Below are positions 61,454 to 64,000 of a stretch of DNA of 64,000 bases, piece by piece. Below the pieces are notes generated by a model that ran no database searches, had not been told where the DNA came from, and saw only the letters and a program-made list of their open reading frames with translations. Location: the NCBI GenBank assembly GCA_002869385.1, contig PKTB01000024.1:124001-188000 (forward strand). Direction: 5' to 3'. The DNA comes from Marinilabiliales bacterium (GTDB taxonomy: Bacteria > Bacteroidota > Bacteroidia > Bacteroidales > ML635J-15). How positions within the stretch are numbered: the first letter of the stretch is position 1; the number at the start of each line of letters is the position of its first letter. The translations under genes and the position numbers were made by a program.

Positions 61454-62007
61454 AGCAGTAAATAATCTTCGTTAACACTTAGTGTGATTCCCTCTGCCTG
61501 TATAAAGCCGATAAGCTTAACTTTCAGATTTCTCAGGTTAATTTGTCCACAGTATTTTGAAGGTTCTGTTACAATCTGCCAGACTGTTGTATCTGCAGGA
61601 ATAAGGTCTGATTCTTTAAACAGGGAGAGTGAGTTTATTAGATCTACATTATATTCAAGAGGAATATTTGTTGTTTGGCGGCTTTTTAGAACTACACTTT
61701 TAGGCAAAATGTTTGTTTGTTCAGCAACAAGCTTATTTGATTTGGGTGAATAGCAGTCCAGGCTAAGCTGGTCTATTGTGTAGTCTTTATCTGAGAAATT
61801 GCGAACCTCTATATATCCTTTCATGGCAAAACCATTGATAAAGATATCTTTGAGATCGCTAAAGCTTTCGAGTTTTTTTGCAGCTTTTAATGATGTAGCA
61901 CCAAGCTTGAGCTTTTCGGTGTCTTTAAGCCTTTTATAAAGCTTATATGCAATTCCGAAACTCAGAATTACCGCAACAATTATCAGAATATTTTTAAGCT
62001 TTGGCAT
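61450..62007 (-). CDS. Membrane-anchored LEA14-like protein
   Basis: From the ATG at 62007 the 185-residue protein starts with a TM helix (MPKLKNILIIVAVILSFGIAY) and carries an LEA14/WHy-type beta domain (GYIEVRNFSDKDYTIDQLSL, NIPLEYNVDLINS, QINLRNLKVKLIGFI). Such Ig-like domains occur on envelope-associated proteins. It is the first gene of the operon. The start is preceded, 5-23 bases upstream, by an inverted repeat (62012-62029). Confidence 0.65.
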   Translation of the reverse strand: MPKLKNILIIVAVILSFGIAYKLYKRLKDTEKLKLGATSLKAAKKLESFSDLKDIFINGFAMKGYIEVRNFSDKDYTIDQLSLDCYSPKSNKLVAEQTNILPKSVVLKSRQTTNIPLEYNVDLINSLSLFKESDLIPADTTVWQIVTEPSKYCGQINLRNLKVKLIGFIQAEGITLSVNEDYLLL

Positions 62008-62011
62008 ATTC

Positions 62012-62029
62012 GCAGTATGTTTATACTGC
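62012..62029 (-). promoter_or_regulatory. Inverted repeat just upstream of the operon's first start codon
   Basis: GCAGTAT (62012-62018) and ATACTGC (62023-62029) with a 4-base spacer lie 5-22 bases upstream of the ATG at 62007 on the minus strand. It could be an operator or a leader hairpin controlling translation of the virus-like operon. Confidence 0.45.
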
Positions 62030-62058
62030 AATTATATAACATGCAAAAACTGCGTTTT

Positions 62059-62078
62059 CCGTTATCGAGCGCTAACGG
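62059..62078. other. Hairpin between the virus-like operon and the next gene
   Basis: CCGTTA (62059-62064) and TAACGG (62073-62078) with an 8-base loop. Weak; possible terminator of the gene at 62197-63993 or operator. No T-run. Confidence 0.35.
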
Positions 62079-62196
62079 TGCTTAATGGTTGGTGATTTCT
62101 GGTAAAGGTGTTATGCTTTAATGCAAAATATTCTATGATTTATATTACAAATAATTTATTCTCTTTGATTACATTTTTTTACTTATTACACAATAG

Positions 62197-63993
62197 CTAT
62201 TCAATACCTTTTTTAATACGCTGTTCTTTTTCTTCTTTTACTTCATATATTAACTTATCAAAATCAGTAAAAAGTTCATCACTAACATTTTTATTTATAT
62301 AAAAGTTTTCAACTTCGCGAAGTAAAATATCAATTACTGTCTCAAATAATTCTTGTTTAGTAAAAATTGATTTAAACGTTTCAATATCATTTTCTTCTTC
62401 ACTATAATGTGATGTTAATTTATAAAATACATCATCAATAACAGCTTCTCCTTCAGTTTCATCAGGTAAAATAATCTGATTTTTCTTTATTTGGTGTATT
62501 TCATTATCTCTTATCTCAGCAAGTCTATTGGTATATTCCAAACCTATTTCATCATTTGGATTCAAAATCCATGTAATAGAGTCTATTAAACTATGTGTAT
62601 TTCCAATAATTTCATCTGAAACTAATGCTAATAATTCTCTAGTTACAGTTTCAGAATCTATTGAAAAATCCAACATTGCATAATGATCAATCAATTTGCT
62701 TGGAGTAAAAAGAAACCACCTTTGACAATTTGGGTAATCCTGAAAATATTTACTTCTAACTTTAAAAAATGTTTTATCCCAACTTATAAAAATAGGTTGT
62801 AATGGATGAGTTTCAACATCGTTATCAGATAGAAATTCTGTCATAATAGCATCATTATTAAGGCTAAATTTTGTTTTGAAACGATTACTCGCAATAAGTT
62901 CCTTTTGAAATAATTCCTGTGTCTTATTTAAATCATATCTTTTCTTAATGATATGTTTATCAATTCCAACATTATTAAGATAATATTCAACTTTTGAAAG
63001 GATCGATTTTCTATTACTATTCTTTTCAAAGCCAAAATCTTTTAAAAAATCTGTAAATGTTTTGTTTTCTATAATGCAATTTTCATTAAGAAACAAATAA
63101 AAATTGTAGAAAACATTTCTAGATAATCCAAGTTTTTGAAATGATGGTAAATTAGTAAATGGAATCAAAGAGATTGCATCTTCAATATGATTTCCAATTT
63201 CCCAAACATAGTTTTCAACGATATTTAAATTAATATCATTAGCTTTTAAATATTCTATTAAACTCTTTGCTATTTGAAAATAATACTGTTTGTTTTCACA
63301 TTTTGGCTTATAAAAATAGCATAAAATATATAATGCTATTTGAGTATCTAAAAAAATCTTCTTCTTTGTATTGACATACCTTTCTATACTTTCATAATTT
63401 GTCGTTTCACCAAAAACCTTACTAGCACAAAATTTTTGAATAAATTTATTTTCTTGACAAAACTTTAGTAATTCTACTGCTAATTTTTTAGCTAATAACT
63501 CATCTTCAACTTTACTTTCAATAAAAGTTTTAAATTCTCTTGAAATGCTTGCTAAATCTGATGTTTCTGATGTTAATAATTATGTAATTACATTTGAATT
63601 AAAATTTTCTGTATATATTTTCTTTAATTGTAATACAAATTCAGCAACTTCATGCTTTAATCCATATGTATCAAGAATGTTCGATATTTCACTTAAAAGT
63701 ATTTCTTCTTCCAGATCATATTTTTTGAATAGATTTCTAATTTTTATTTCTTCATCTGGATGAAGTATATAATTGTGTTTATCTTTACTTTTTATTATTT
63801 TGTGTTGAGTTGTTAGCTGTGCTATTAGTTTCTCATAGAATACTAAATTATCTTTTGCATTGAACTTTTCAGCACATGATTCAATAATTGACTCTTTTTC
63901 CATTTTCTCTTTTTCAAAGAGAAGTTGTAAAACAAATGCTTCAACAATTTGTTTTCGAATATCAGATGATTTCCCAAATCCTATTAAATCCAT
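62197..63993 (-). pseudogene. PIN-like protein with N-terminal helical domain, interrupted by in-frame TAA
   Basis: The frame of 599 codons begins MDLIGFGKSSDIRKQIVEAF near the window edge. A wHTH-like helical N-terminus (about 10-110) precedes a PIN-like region. In that region, FLDTQIALYIL near residue 235 resembles the PIN FLDTN-type motif, and FISWDKTFFKVRSKYF resembles its later T/S-x-D site. The C-terminus is helical. TAA at codon 138 (63580-63582) interrupts it. The frame reads through as LLTSETSDLASISREF. The family is not identified. It could be a nuclease with a regulatory domain. The true start may lie further upstream, outside the window. Confidence 0.55.
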
Positions 63994-64000
63994 GATAAGA

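Noticed and set aside
52484..62007. Ordinary tailed prophage
   Set aside because: There is no terminase, portal, major tail or baseplate gene and no integrase in the cluster. The small overlapping TM-protein genes do not match a tailed phage.
8510..63582. A standard reassigned genetic code (UGA as Gly, or UAA as Ser) across the genome
   Set aside because: Most genes are uninterrupted under the standard code, all three stops occur both in-frame and as true ends, and essential genes such as trxB and HU end in TAA. At most partial suppression or artefact is possible.

Overview
The window comes from an AT-rich member of the Bacteroidota. The evidence is secreted proteins with type IX secretion (T9SS) C-terminal sorting tails, a TonB-dependent receptor paired with a DUF4249 lipoprotein, Bacteroidota-type promoters (TTTG at -33, TAnnTTTG at -7), a Bacteroidota-type tyrosine recombinase, and genes such as argS, nth, trxB, ohr, tsaD, tamB and an HU gene. 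I cannot place it below phylum or class.

Layout. 1-29.5 kb is mostly chromosomal: nitroreductase, beta-CASP metallo-hydrolase, argS, nth, trxB, a DsbD-N-like protein, DUF4249 lipoprotein plus TonB receptor, a tRNA, a lipoprotein with a TPR-like tail, a large repetitive surface protein, ohr, a DUF2179 protein, a DEAD-box helicase convergent with tamB, tsaD, two DUF1573 proteins, a subtilisin-like T9SS protease, a TrmH-type methyltransferase and HU. 29.5-36.1 kb is an integrated mobile segment starting at a tRNA-Ser: integrase, cargo lipoprotein and exported protein, a Lys-rich protein, an ArdC-like antirestriction protein, a zinc-ribbon protein, two candidate structured RNA/DNA regions and an array of 11-bp repeats. 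36.1-51.9 kb is a minus-strand block of large T9SS surface proteins (beta-helix, Ig-like, and a papain-like protease/beta-helix fusion). 51.9-62.0 kb is a compact minus-strand cluster of 17 mostly small, overlapping genes that looks like the virion and lysis module of a tailless, possibly membrane-containing virus or a domesticated relative of one. It encodes a peptidoglycan amidase, a peptidoglycan-binding protein, a holin-like protein, a membrane-anchored RadC-type JAMM protein, an annexin-like repeat protein, a transglutaminase-like protein, a basic DNA-packing-like protein and several beta-rich small proteins. It has no terminase, portal, tail or replication gene. 62.2-64 kb holds a large PIN-like protein of unknown role.

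The most striking pattern spans the whole window. Ten genes are split by 14 in-frame stop codons (9 TAA, 4 TGA, 1 TAG), and the reading frame continues unchanged on both sides of every one, with no frameshift. In the same window, the tRNA-Ser at 29532 has anticodon UUA, which pairs with the stop codon UAA and so has the form of an ochre suppressor. The tRNA at 9901 has a tRNA-Pro body but anticodon GGU. Both tRNA changes, and the stop codons whose original residue can be guessed, can be explained by G-to-T (or C-to-A) changes. Real suppression and relaxed decoding, a mutator strain, and oxidative or consensus error in the assembly all remain possible. Essential genes here also end in TAA, so full reassignment of UAA is unlikely.

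Genes and sites were read from sequence alone. Family assignments rest on recognised motifs, not on database searches.
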